From the NCBI GenBank assembly GCA_023078685.1, contig JALGAS010000003.1, forward strand, positions 2,852,001 to 2,916,000: a DNA stretch of 64,000 nt, in the 5' to 3' direction. Made by a program: the position numbers and the translations under genes. The stretch is from Neopestalotiopsis rosae (lineage: Eukaryota > Ascomycota > Sordariomycetes > Amphisphaeriales > Sporocadaceae). Positions 37,301 through 49,300 of this stretch are shown here, piece by piece. The notes under the pieces are model-generated. The model worked only from the letters and a program-made list of their open reading frames with translations. It did not search any database and was not told the origin of the DNA. How positions within the stretch are numbered: position 1 is the stretch's first letter; every line of letters starts with the position of its first letter.

Positions 37301-40300
37301 GGTGATGCCCCAATAGTCCGAATCGCTGGTGGCAAGCTCCATGGGAAGTGCCTTGGATGGGGTCAAATGGGACTCTGCGTATGAGGCTTGAAGGGCAGCC
37401 CAAGCCTGGAAGCTGATACCAGCTGGTGCTGTGAGCTGAATACCGCCAAGAATTTGCTCCAGCTCATCTAGAATGATGCGCCATGAGACAAGATCAATCA
37501 CCAAATGATGAGCAGTCATGAACAGTAGCTGATCACCAGAATCGATCTTGTTTGGGAAGAAGACTGCGCGGAATACCTGGCCATCCTTGGTGTTGAGGTT
37601 GTTGGCAAGTTTGATGGCCGAGATTGCTTGCTCACTAGTGGTGGCGTCGTCGATGCGGACAAGATCGAGTGCTGTGATGTCGCTGAGTATGCGCTGTTCC
37701 CACGCTCCACGAGGATTCTTTGAGAAAGCAGCCCTCAACATGGGATGTCGTTGTGTGAGTTGCCGCACAGCACCTGTGATCGCTTCTTGACCTACGGAAC
37801 GTGCCAAGCGCAGCAAAAAGCTCTGATGGAATCTGTGTTGACCAGTAAACTCTTTGTCGATTTGATCTCCAGAAAGCTGCGTCTGAGTGTCCACATAATA
37901 CTGTTGAATGGGTGTCAAAGCAAATGGCTTCTCGAGATCCGAAGCCGTGACTTGGCGAACGGGTGCTTGCTTTGTCGATTTGCTGGTCAGTCCGGCCAGT
38001 TGCGATATGCTAGCACGACTCAGGATCTTCTTCAGGTTGATTGTGAACCCAGCAGCTCGGCACTTGGCAACGAGACGCATGGCGCTAATGGAGTCACCGC
38101 CAAGACTCATGAAGGACTGATTGACGCCTGCATCACTTGGGGCGATGTTTAGTACATCGCAGATGATAGCATGGAGCTTCTTCTCTTCATCGGTCTGAGG
38201 TGCTTCTTTGGTATTGGGAGCAATCAGACTATCAATCTCCTGCTGCAAGTCGCCACTGATTTTCTCAACCCATTGACGAATGGATTTGCGATCAGTCTTG
38301 CCTGAAATCGACAGTGGTGTGGCTGTCACCATGATCCAGACCTCCGGAACCATGTAGACGGGCAGAACCTCCGAAAGAGCGTCCCGTATCTCAGTCACCC
38401 TAGCGGCAGCCTGCTGTTTTTGGTTTCGTTCAATGAGCTGAAGGGGTGGAGCCGAGGCGATGGCAAATTCCTGCAGAACCACTACACCAGCAAGCTTGTT
38501 GGCGTAAGGGCCGGTTTTCGTGAGAACAACACAGGAGTTGTTGACAAAGCTCAGCCCATCAATCTTCTCTTCAATCTCTCCAGGTTCCAGTCTCTGGCCG
38601 CGGACCTTAACTTGATTGTCCTTGCGGCCCAGACAGTGGATCGAACCATCAGAGTTGTATCGAACCAAGTCGCCAGTCTTGTAGAAGCGACCTCTGGGAG
38701 ACCACTTCAAGCCTTCCACGAACACCGAAGCAGTGGTCTCGGGCTGGTTGAGGTATCCACGAGCTAGAATTGGTCCTTCCATCAACAACTCACCAGGACA
38801 TCCGACTGGCATCAGAATGTTCGGATCATTGGGGTCAACGACCCATGTCAGACCGCCACTTCCGTACCCTGTATTGCCAGCATCTGTCTCTGTCCTCAAA
38901 TCTGGGTTGATAACACATAGGATGGAGCACTCGGTGGGACCATACCCATTTTGAAGTCGTAGGTTTCCTGCCCAGGTTTTGAGATCTTCGGAACTCAGCG
39001 GTTCGCCAACAAGTGCCAGCGTCTTGAGACTGGGCACACTTGACGGATCCATCAACCTGGCAACCGAAGGCGTCAAAGATGCCCAGTTGGACTGCGTCTC
39101 TTGTATCATGGTTGCAATGCCTGACTCAAATGCCTCTTCACTTGCGATGCATACACAACCGCCGACAGTAAGAACACCAAGACTCTCCATGATGCTGACA
39201 TCGAAAGCAAAAGAAGAGAATTGAAGCACACGGCTGCCGGTATCCAGGAGCAAGTTCTTGGTGTAGCTTGCAGTACTGCTCAGGAAGGCAGAATGCTCAA
39301 TCAAACAACCCTTTGGTACACCAGTACTACCAGAAGTGTAAATGGCATACAGAAGACTGTCAGGCTGGTTGCTGACTTCGGGCATTGGAGACTCGGGCAA
39401 GTCTGCGAGGGCAGATTTGCCAACTTCGATTACGTGCCATTGACTGTTGCTCCACATGTATGTGTTTTTCGTAGAGCTCATAATAAAGTTGGACTTTGAG
39501 GCATTGATGATGAATTGTTGCCTCATGAACGGCATCTTGATGTCAAGGAAGACAAAGGCTCCGCCAGCCTTGATGGTGGCAAGCATGGCGACCATGGCCC
39601 ATACAGACTTTTCAAAAGACAGGGGAATCAGGTCGCCAGGCATGACATGCATCTCATTACACAGGTATGCTGCAAGGCGAGACGAATTGGCATCCAGTTC
39701 TGCATATGTCATTTGCCCATCCCAAGAGGATACTGCAATTGAGGAAGCGAATTCTTTAGCTCGAACCGCAATGACATCTTGAACACGCTCGTTCAGCTTG
39801 GCAGGCATGTCCGCGTTCCACTCAAAAATGTCGCGCTTGTCATCGTTGGACAGGAGGTTGATTGCTTGCAATGCCTCGCCGCCACGAGCATTGATCTCCT
39901 GTATCAAATGCTCTAGCTGCGCAAGCATTCTGTCGACTTCCTGGGTGCCGAGAACATTTTCATCAAAGCTGGCACAGAGTTTGAGTTTTGTCTGTCCAAG
40001 ATAGCATTCGACTACCAGAGGCTGGGTGAAAAAGCCTGATGCCTCTGTGGGGACAATTGAAACGCCAGGAACTCCAGTAAAGCCAACATTATCGAGATCA
40101 CCGGGCTGGACAACGAACAAGCTTCGCAAGTCGCAAGCAGCCTCGCAATCGCTGCTGATACGTCTGATGTTCTGCAAACCGAGATATTCATACGGCATGG
40201 CGGAAAGCGCGCGTTCATGGACATCACCCACGAGATCTGAGACCTTGCGAGTGCGATCAAGACGGACACGTACTGGAACGGTTGTGATGGTTGGCCCAAC

Positions 40301-43300
40301 CATGTCGGCAATGTCATCCAAAGCCAAACTTCTACCGGCATTGGTTGTCGCAAACACAACGTCGTCTGCTCCAGAGTAGAGACCGAGAAGGAGAGCCCAA
40401 GCCGTCTTCGCGACCGCTGCAATTGGTCCAGCACTGTTTTGCTGATCAAGAGACATGATTCGCTCCGTGGTCTTGCTGGCTGACGATTGATAAGAAGAGC
40501 TTGGCAGTCTCGGGTAATCACAAGTGGAAGCGCCAGAAAGCTCGAACAGCCAGAAGGCTTCGGCGGCGTTGCGATCTTGGTTTTGAATGTACCGAACATA
40601 ATCTGCGAACGGCGGAGGCTTGGATAGAGGCTTCCATTGGCAAGCTTGGGAGATCTGGTCCATGATCAGAGACATTGACCAGCCATCGTAAATAGCATGG
40701 TGCAATGTGCAGACGAAGTACTGTTGCTCATCATCCTCTGTGACTAGGGCGAAACGCGCAAGGGCGTCTCCGTAGCCCATGAGCTTCTTCTTGTCTTCTT
40801 CCAGATACTCTTGAAGTGAGTCTGCATTCTTGATGACCATTCTGTCATTGTAGACGATTTGATAGCGGTGGTCACGAGCATTGACGATCCGAGTCCGAAG
40901 GATATCATTGTTCCGACGAACGGCCTTCCACGCATCAAGGTATCCCTCGAGGTCTGCGTCTTCCGAAACAGCGGTCACAAGCTGCATCGTGTAGGAGCCC
41001 GGATTGTCCAGAGAGATCGCCAGCATTGTGTCTTGGAGCTCGGTACAAGGATATACATCCTGTATTTGTTTCGGCTTCATCTTATACTCCTCGGTCGCAA
41101 GCTTGGTGATCTCGACCTTGGCCTTCTCAACCGCCAAAGCCTCACTGTCGTCTTTGATAGAACCACTAGTTGCATTTGCGTCGATGAATCTAGCCACACT
41201 AGCCAATGCAGAGACCGACGGGTTGTTGAAGATATCTACCACGGTGAAGGTCAAGTTGGCTTGACGGGCTGCAGAGACTAGTTTGATCGCTTTGATCGAG
41301 TCGCCTCCGCGCTGGAAGAATCCGTCTGTGACTGACATCGACGCGGCAGGGATACCCAAAATCTCTGAGTATAGCCCGTGCAAAGCAGTCTCAAGCGGCG
41401 TGCTGGGCTGGCGGACTTCTGCCAAAGCTGTGAGGGAGTACCGAGCAACGTCAGCAAACGGGATTTGGCAGGCAATCTCAGCAAGCGCCTTGCGGTCAAT
41501 CTTGGTGGTGGAGCCTAGCGGGATGCGTGTGACAGGCACAAACATTGAAGGTATCATGAATGAAGGAAGCAACTTTGCCATGGTGCTCGCAAGGGTCTTC
41601 AGTTCCTTGAACAACTCGTCCGAGACTTGCAACGCTTGCGGCTTGCTTGACAATTGACCAGAAGCGTCGTGACTGCCAGAGAATGTGACAAATGCGATCA
41701 ATTGCTTGTGCTCGGCTTGGCCAGAGCGGGAGATGACAGCAGCGGCGACTTGCTTTGCCGATGGCATGTTGGTCATGATACATTGCTCAACTTCTCCAAG
41801 TTCCATGCGTTGCCCACGAAGCTTGACTTGGTCCTCATCTTTGCGACCGATGAAACCAATCGTGCCATCAATGTTGAGCCGTACAAGATCACCCGTGCGA
41901 TAGAACTTCTCAGTGAATCCCAAGGCTTCGAGCTGAGAATTCGAGGTGAACCACGTCGGGGACGTAATGAATGCTTCGGCTGTCTTGACTGGCTCATTGA
42001 TGTAGCCTCTACCCACAGGAGGTCCACCCAAGACCAACTCTCCAGGGGCACCCAGCGGCGCAAGTCTGTTGGGGTTCTTGGGATCCGCGACCCAAATTGT
42101 CTGGCCTAGACGTTGGCTCAGGTTATGCTCACTGCTCGCAGAAGCAATGTCTGGGTGCATGAGAGCGACGATCGAAGCCTCGCAAGGACCGTACGCATTT
42201 TTGAGCGTGACAGACTTAGTCCACGTGGCCTTGTCATCTGCTGACATGGCTTCGCCACCAAGAAGGAGAGTCTTCAAGTTTGGAACATCAGAGGGCGAGA
42301 GAAGCCTTGCAAAGGATGGCGTGAACAGAGACCAATTGCAGCCTGCGCGTCTCATGAACTCGGCAATATCATGAGAGCGCTCATCGTCATTGGCAACACA
42401 GGTACAGCCACCCGAGAGTAACGGCATGATGGTTTCGCAATAGAATGCGTCCCAGGCGTAGGATGAGAACTGCAAGGCACGGGTCGAGGGGGTGATGTCA
42501 GATGTTCTTGCCAGGGGCTCAACGTTGCTGACAATTGCTTGATGCTCGATAACGACGCCCTTGGGCTTGCCCGTAGTTCCGGACGTAAAGTTGATGTATG
42601 CAGCATTGTGAGGTTGCACATTCGACTTCCTTGCCTGCTCGTCGGGCATTGAGTCAAGACTGTCCGTATCCACAATGATGGGCCGAACCTCGTCACCAAG
42701 GCTGTCGCGACACTTTTCCAAGGTCTGTGATGACATGAGGATCAGAGTAGCTGATATGTCCTCGAGGATGCCGCGGATGCGAGACTCTGGATGGGATGGA
42801 TCAATAGCGACGATGCAGCCTCCTGCCTTCCAGACTGCAAACATCGAGACTATCGCCCATGCAGACTTCTCAAAACACATGGGAACCTTGACCTCCGGGC
42901 CCACACCCATGTCGGCGAGATAGTTACCCAAGCGATTCGAAAGACGATCGAGTTCAGCGAATGTGAGACACATTTGTGTCGAGAACACTGCAGGAGCTAA
43001 TGGCGTTGCTTGAGCATGTTGGCGGAATATCTCATGTAGACACTCCTCTCTGGCAATTGGCGCTGGCGTATTGATTTCAATAAGCCTTCCCAGAGTGCAT
43101 TGACCAACAAGATCAATATCGCTGACCTTCTGTTGAGGATTCATGATGATGTTCTGCAGGGCTAGTGTCAATGCCTCGCCAATGTGCAGAGCGTATTCAG
43201 GAGCGACAGTTGAGGTCCAATGAGCCACATATCCAGACAAGGCGTCCTTGTTGAGTTCAAAGTGGACAGTCAGGCTGAACTCCGTAGGGTCATGGAAAGC

Positions 43301-46300
43301 TAAGTTCTGAACGGAGAATGCAGCGGACGAGTCATCATTCTCACCAGGACGTTGAAAGTCGATGACGGTGTTGAAAAGTGGTTGGCCACCAAGCTCGAGA
43401 GCATGCTGAATTTCGCCCAGGGAACAGTATTGATGCGCTAAACTGTCGGTCAACCCTTTCTGAATGGATGCAACGACCTCCAGGGCTGTCACATCCGGCG
43501 AGAACTTTGTATGTGAAACGAGCATATTAACGAGCGCACCAGCCATGCTTTCAATTCCGTCAATGGGAACATCTCTTCCAGAGGCGAGATAACCGAAGGA
43601 AACTTGGTCCATAAATGTGTAGGATCGCAGAACTGTCGCCCATGCAGCCTGCAGGATCGCAAACGGTGTGACGTGGTGCATTTTGCAAAAGGATTGGAGA
43701 TCTTTGGCTGTGATGTCCAGATCCAGGCGTTGCATCTGCACCCTATTATTCTCTGGAACACCTGACAGATCAGGAAGACAGCATGACTCCGCCCGGGAGA
43801 GATGAGATGCCCAGAATTTCAGATCATCAGACTCGTCGCGTCGATTGATGTGCTCCATCACTTTGCTGAAACTTGGTATGGCCACTTCGTTGTCTAGATT
43901 GCCCGCATATGCCAAAGCGAAATCCTTAAGGAGTATTTGGACAGATTGGGCATCGAGAATGCTGTGACTGAACTCAAACTTGAAAAGAACTCGCCCGTCG
44001 GCAATGTTGCAGATGCTCATGTGGTGAGGCGGCTTGACCATGGTGTAATTGCTGGTTGAGGTCATTTGCCAGGCCTCCAAAGCTAGCTCTACAGATTGAG
44101 AGGCTAGCAAGTCAACACCAGGGACGACGTGCTCCAGCACAACCTGACAATGATAACCAGTGTTGGTTGGGTGATCCACGAACACTGTCCTCAGAACAGG
44201 GTGGCGCTCGACAACTTGAGCCCAGGCGCTGCGGAGTTTGTGAGCGTCAATCGGATCATTTGTGGATGGAATGACCTCTGCAATCTCGTGTACTGCATAA
44301 TTGCTTGCGTCCTTGCCTTGCGCTAGTAGAAGGCCCTCCTGGGTTCCGGTGCAAGGGAATGCTTCTTGTATGACAACCGGGTAGTTTGATGGACTCAGGG
44401 AGGAGGCAAGGGTTTCCAGATCCGCAATAAAGTTGCCTAGACTCTTATAGTCGAGGGGTAAGAGTGGGAAGTCAGTCAGGCCATAATGCCTTGACATCTG
44501 TGGGAGCTCATCTGCCATCTTCTGGAGGGTCTGTTCTGTGCGGAGGATCCAGGCATCAATGCGGTCCTGGTGCGCCGATTTTGAATTGAAGAGGAAATCA
44601 AACTCAATCTGGCCGTTCTTCACAATGACAGCAATGTCGAAAAGTGAGGAGCGCTTGATCGTGTCACCAAAATCCGGGGCCGGAATTGGCAGCATGCGGA
44701 ATAGGCCTTGCTCATTCTCAAGCTGCTGGTAGTGGCCTTCGTAGTTGAACATGATCTCCAGCGTCAGGTCATCATTACCTCCATTTAGCATCAGCTGATC
44801 AAGGAAATACTGGCCAGAAGTCCGGTTTCGTCGCAGTGTGTCCCTTGTGATTCGCAGGCTTTGGACAAGGTCCGATGAGCTGTTTGCTGGAATTTCAAGA
44901 CATACGGGTGAAATGGTGGTGAACCATCCAATCGTGCCTGACACATCAAGCTGTTTAATGAGATCGTGATCTCTACCATGACCTTCAACAAATACCGCAG
45001 GGGTCTTCCGATCGTCAAAGACAGTTGCGAAGGAGTTGACAACAGCAGCCAGGAATATATCGGTCGGCTCAGTGCGGAGCATGGTGTTACAAGAACCAAG
45101 AATCTTTGCCGAAGCGCTCTCATCCAGCGTGAAGGTGACATGGCGAGTGTTGCCCTGCGTATTCTCGGCATTGGATAGACCCCAATAGCATAAGTCGGCG
45201 TTGCTATTGACGTCTTGGATCTGAGGAGATGCACGAGCCTGAAGCTGCTGCTGGCGAATCGTGGCAACTTGTAGGTAGGGCAGGCCGACATCGGTACCTG
45301 GCGCAGACGAAATCAGGATCTCTTCCAGATCCTGCAGAATAACGCGCCACGATACCAGATCAATCACCAAATGGTGAGCGACAAGATACAAAGACTGACT
45401 GTCGGGTTGAGAGAAAAGTGTTGCCGAAAAGACCAACCCTTGAGCGATATTCAGCTGGGCTTGAGCAACGTTTGCGATGTCAACGATGGTTTCTGAGCTC
45501 TCAACATGTGCATGCTGAAAGTGGTAGGTCTCAGGTAGCGTTTGCTTTTCGCACTGGGCTATAGTTTGTGTCCAAAGTCCAGAGGCTTCAGACTTTTGGA
45601 AACGAGCCCGAAGCAAAGGGTATCTCTCCACAATTGAGTTGAGTGCGTCATGGAGTCGTTCTTCAGTAATGGAGCGCTTCAGCTGCAGCATGAAACTCTG
45701 ATTGTAGTGGTTGGGGGCTTCCGGCAGGGTTCTGAAAAAGAAACTTTGAATGGAAGTGACAGGTACTGGTGTATCATAGATTTCATGCATCTTCTGCGGC
45801 TCGCTGACCGAACCAGTGGACTTGACACAACGAGCCAGGCTAGCGAGCGATTGATTTTGCAGCACATCCTGTACTGTCACGACAAGTTTCTCGCCTCTGC
45901 ACAGTGACATGACGCGCATTGCCGTGACCGAATCACCGCCCAAACCCAAGAAGGTGCTCGATCTCTTGATATTTTGTAGAGGTAAGTTCAACACCTTTGA
46001 CCAAATCTTCTGCAGCTGTTGCTCGACTCCAGAAAGCTGCTTTTCTCCTTGACCACGAGATGTGATGACATCGTCGGGTGACGTGGAGAATTCCGAAACC
46101 TCGACAAAGGTCTCTTGGGACATTTCATTGACCCATTGCTGAAGAACCTTTACGTACACCTTGCCAGAGGTGGTCATCGGTAGCTCTTTGAGGACGACCC
46201 ATACGGTTGGTGTCATGTAGGTAGGTAGTCCAGCGCTCAAGGTCTTACGGAGCTCGGCAACGATTCGAACGGCTTTAGGTTTCATATCTTGTGGTACCAG

Positions 46301-49300
46301 ATCTATCGTGTCGTTTCCGCTAGCAGGCCCTGACCAAAGCGAGATCAAACCGACTAGGCGTTCTTTGCAGGGTCCACGAGAACCCTTGAGAACTAAACCT
46401 TGCCTGACTTGATCATGTCGGGAAATATGGTACTCAATCTCTCCAAGTTCCAGGCGCTGACCTCTGAGCTTGACCTGGTTGTCTTTGCGACCGAGACATT
46501 CGATCGTTCCGTCGGAGTTGAAGCGACCAAGATCTCCAGTCCTATATACTCGTGTATATGTCGCATTGGAACCAGTCAGCCATCGGGGTGAGTCGAAGAA
46601 TGCCTCGGATGTCTTTGTTGGTGAATTGAGATATCCGCGCGAGACTCCCGGTCCCTGGACTGTAATCTCTCCGATGCTACCAATTGGCACTAGCTGATTG
46701 TGATTTGCAGGACTGGTAAGCCAAACAGCACCTGTGGCACCTTTTCCTATGCATGAAGCTTGAGAGTTGGAGTCCATCTTGCTTGAGCAAGCAGACATGA
46801 TGGCAGCCTCGGCTGGTCCATAGGCATTGAATAGATTCGTAAATGGTGCCCAGGTATCCAGAACTTGACGCGATAGTGCCTCGCCTCCAAGAATCAGATT
46901 TCTTAGACTCGGGACTTGTTCCGGTGTCATCATGCCCATGACTGTTGATGTGGCCAGAATCCAGTTACAGCGATTGCGTTCGATGAAACCAGCCAGGTCA
47001 TTCATTCTCTCGTGTTCAGATGGGATACACACGCAGCCCCCAAGAAGCAACGCTGCACACATGTCGAAGATGCTGGCATCGAAAGTGTACGTAGCGAATT
47101 GCAGCACTCGAGAAGTAGCATCCATTCGTAGTGCCTTTCCGTATGCCTGACAATTTGTGGTCATGGAATGATGCTCCAAAACTACACCCTTGGGCGTTCC
47201 AGTGCTTCCAGACGTGAAGATAACGAATGCTGGATGATGCGGTTGGACTTCGCTGCAAAGTGCGCTCTCACTACTTGGTAGATTTCCGACGAACTTGTTA
47301 TTCAGTGTGATCACAGTCGCGGCTCTATGGGCGAACAAGCTCTTATGTTCCGGGGAAGTCAAAATGATCGAAGCATTGGTGTCTTCGAGTATGGTATACA
47401 GGCGGGTTTTCGGATGAGTCGGATCGAGTGGCACTCCTGCGCCTCCTGCTTTCAAGATTGCGAGCACAGATACAGCCGCCCAAATAGACTTCGAGAAGCA
47501 ATATGGGACAAGACTCTCGGGCTTGACTCCCGTTGATATCAGATGGTGAGCCAGTCGCGTGGTGATGTCGTCCAATTCGCCATAGCTGAGTTCACCATCA
47601 TGGGCTACGATGGCAGTGGCATTGGGGTGCAATTGCACTTGCTGTTGGAAGACGGCGTGTAGACACGATTCACGCTCGATGAATTCCTTTGCTGGTTGGG
47701 TAGCTTCATCACTCCATTCCTTCATGATTTCAAGCTGAGAAGGAGGCGTCAGGTCGAGCACCTCAATTGGGTCATCACACTGTGATATGACGACGGAGAT
47801 ACTATGAACTAATGCTTCAGACAGGTGTTTTGCTTGGCTTGGAGAAAGAACGTCGCTCCAGTACTCCAGCTTTGCAGCTGGAACGTTACCGGCTGTCTCT
47901 ACTATGACAGCGATATCGTACTTTGGTTTAATTAGCAAACAAGTATTTATTTGTTTCTCAAGCAAGGAACTTACCTCAGTAGGATCATGAACAGCGATTT
48001 CATTGATTTCGATACTGCTTTCTCCATTTTCTTTCGCCAAAACGGTCTGGAAGCCAATGACTGTGTTGAAGAACGTATCACCAGGCAAGTTCAGAGGGCG
48101 TTTCATGTCAGCAAGCGAGAGGTGCTGATGATCTAAGCTAGCGTTGTTGTGCTTCCGTATACTTTGCAAGGCGGAGGAGAGGGTCTTTGTCTCCTCAAAA
48201 TTGACACGACAAGCCAGTGAACTCATAAACGCACCAATGGCAGATTGGATGCCATCAACTGGAGCATCTCGACCTGAAGTAATGTAGCCGAAACAAATGT
48301 CATCCTTGTTCAAGTAGGAACGTAGGACCAATGCCCATGCAGCCTGGAAAATATGGAAGAGAGTCACCTCGTTCCGTTTGCAAAAAGCTGACAACGCGCC
48401 ATTCAGAGAGGAAACATCCGCATCAACCGAGCATAAGCGTCTCTGAGGTGTTGGTAGCCCATCAAGTAGACTTGGGAAATGGCAAGACTCGATATCTTGC
48501 AGGTACTCCTTCCAATAGCTCAAGCTTGGTGTCAAGTCTCGTCCAAATATCGAGTTGAGGAAGTCTCGGTAGCGAGGTCCTGAAGTTTTTGGTAGCTTTG
48601 ACTCATAGGCGAGAGCCAATTCACGCATCATCAGAGTGATCGAACCACCATCAGTGATGGCGTGACTAATCTCTAGACGTAGGTAGCATTTTCCAGAAGC
48701 GTCAGTAAAGACGGTCATTGAGTGTGGTAAGCAACCAAAGCCGGATGTCGACTTATCAGAACCGGCCAGATGGAGTATTTCATCAATCTCATGATGATCA
48801 GTGAGATGTCGATGAGTGAACGTGGCTTTGACGTTCTGAAGAACAAGCTGCTCTATCGGTCTCTCCGAAGTGTTGCCTTCTGCAAAAATTGACCGAAGAG
48901 CAGGATGTCTGTCAACGACAGCCTGCCAGGCACTTTGTAATTGGTCAAGATTCACTAGGCCTCCATCAATATTGATGGACGACAAGTACTGAATGGTGTA
49001 GGTCCCCGGGGCTTTCGCTTGAGAGATCAAAATACCCTGCTGTGCGGGAGAGCATGGATAGACATCCTCAATGTGAACGATAGCATCGTCAGGGTAGGCA
49101 GAGATCTGAGCCAATTGTTCGTGGTGCGCCTCTTCGAGCTGCTTTCCAAATTCTGAAGAGAGAATCGGAATGAGATCCTGTGCTGGTTGACTACATGTCT
49201 CTTGGGGCAACTCGCTCTTCATCGCAAGCTCACGGATTGTCTTTCCAGCCATCAGCTCTCTGACAGACAGAGGTGTTTGACTTTGACCAGCGACTGCCAC

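Noticed and set aside
47921..47974. An 18-residue insertion in C2
   Set aside because: The segment begins GTAAGT, ends AAAG, breaks the D-P-T-E/Y-D-I-A-V continuity and is an in-frame intron without a stop codon.
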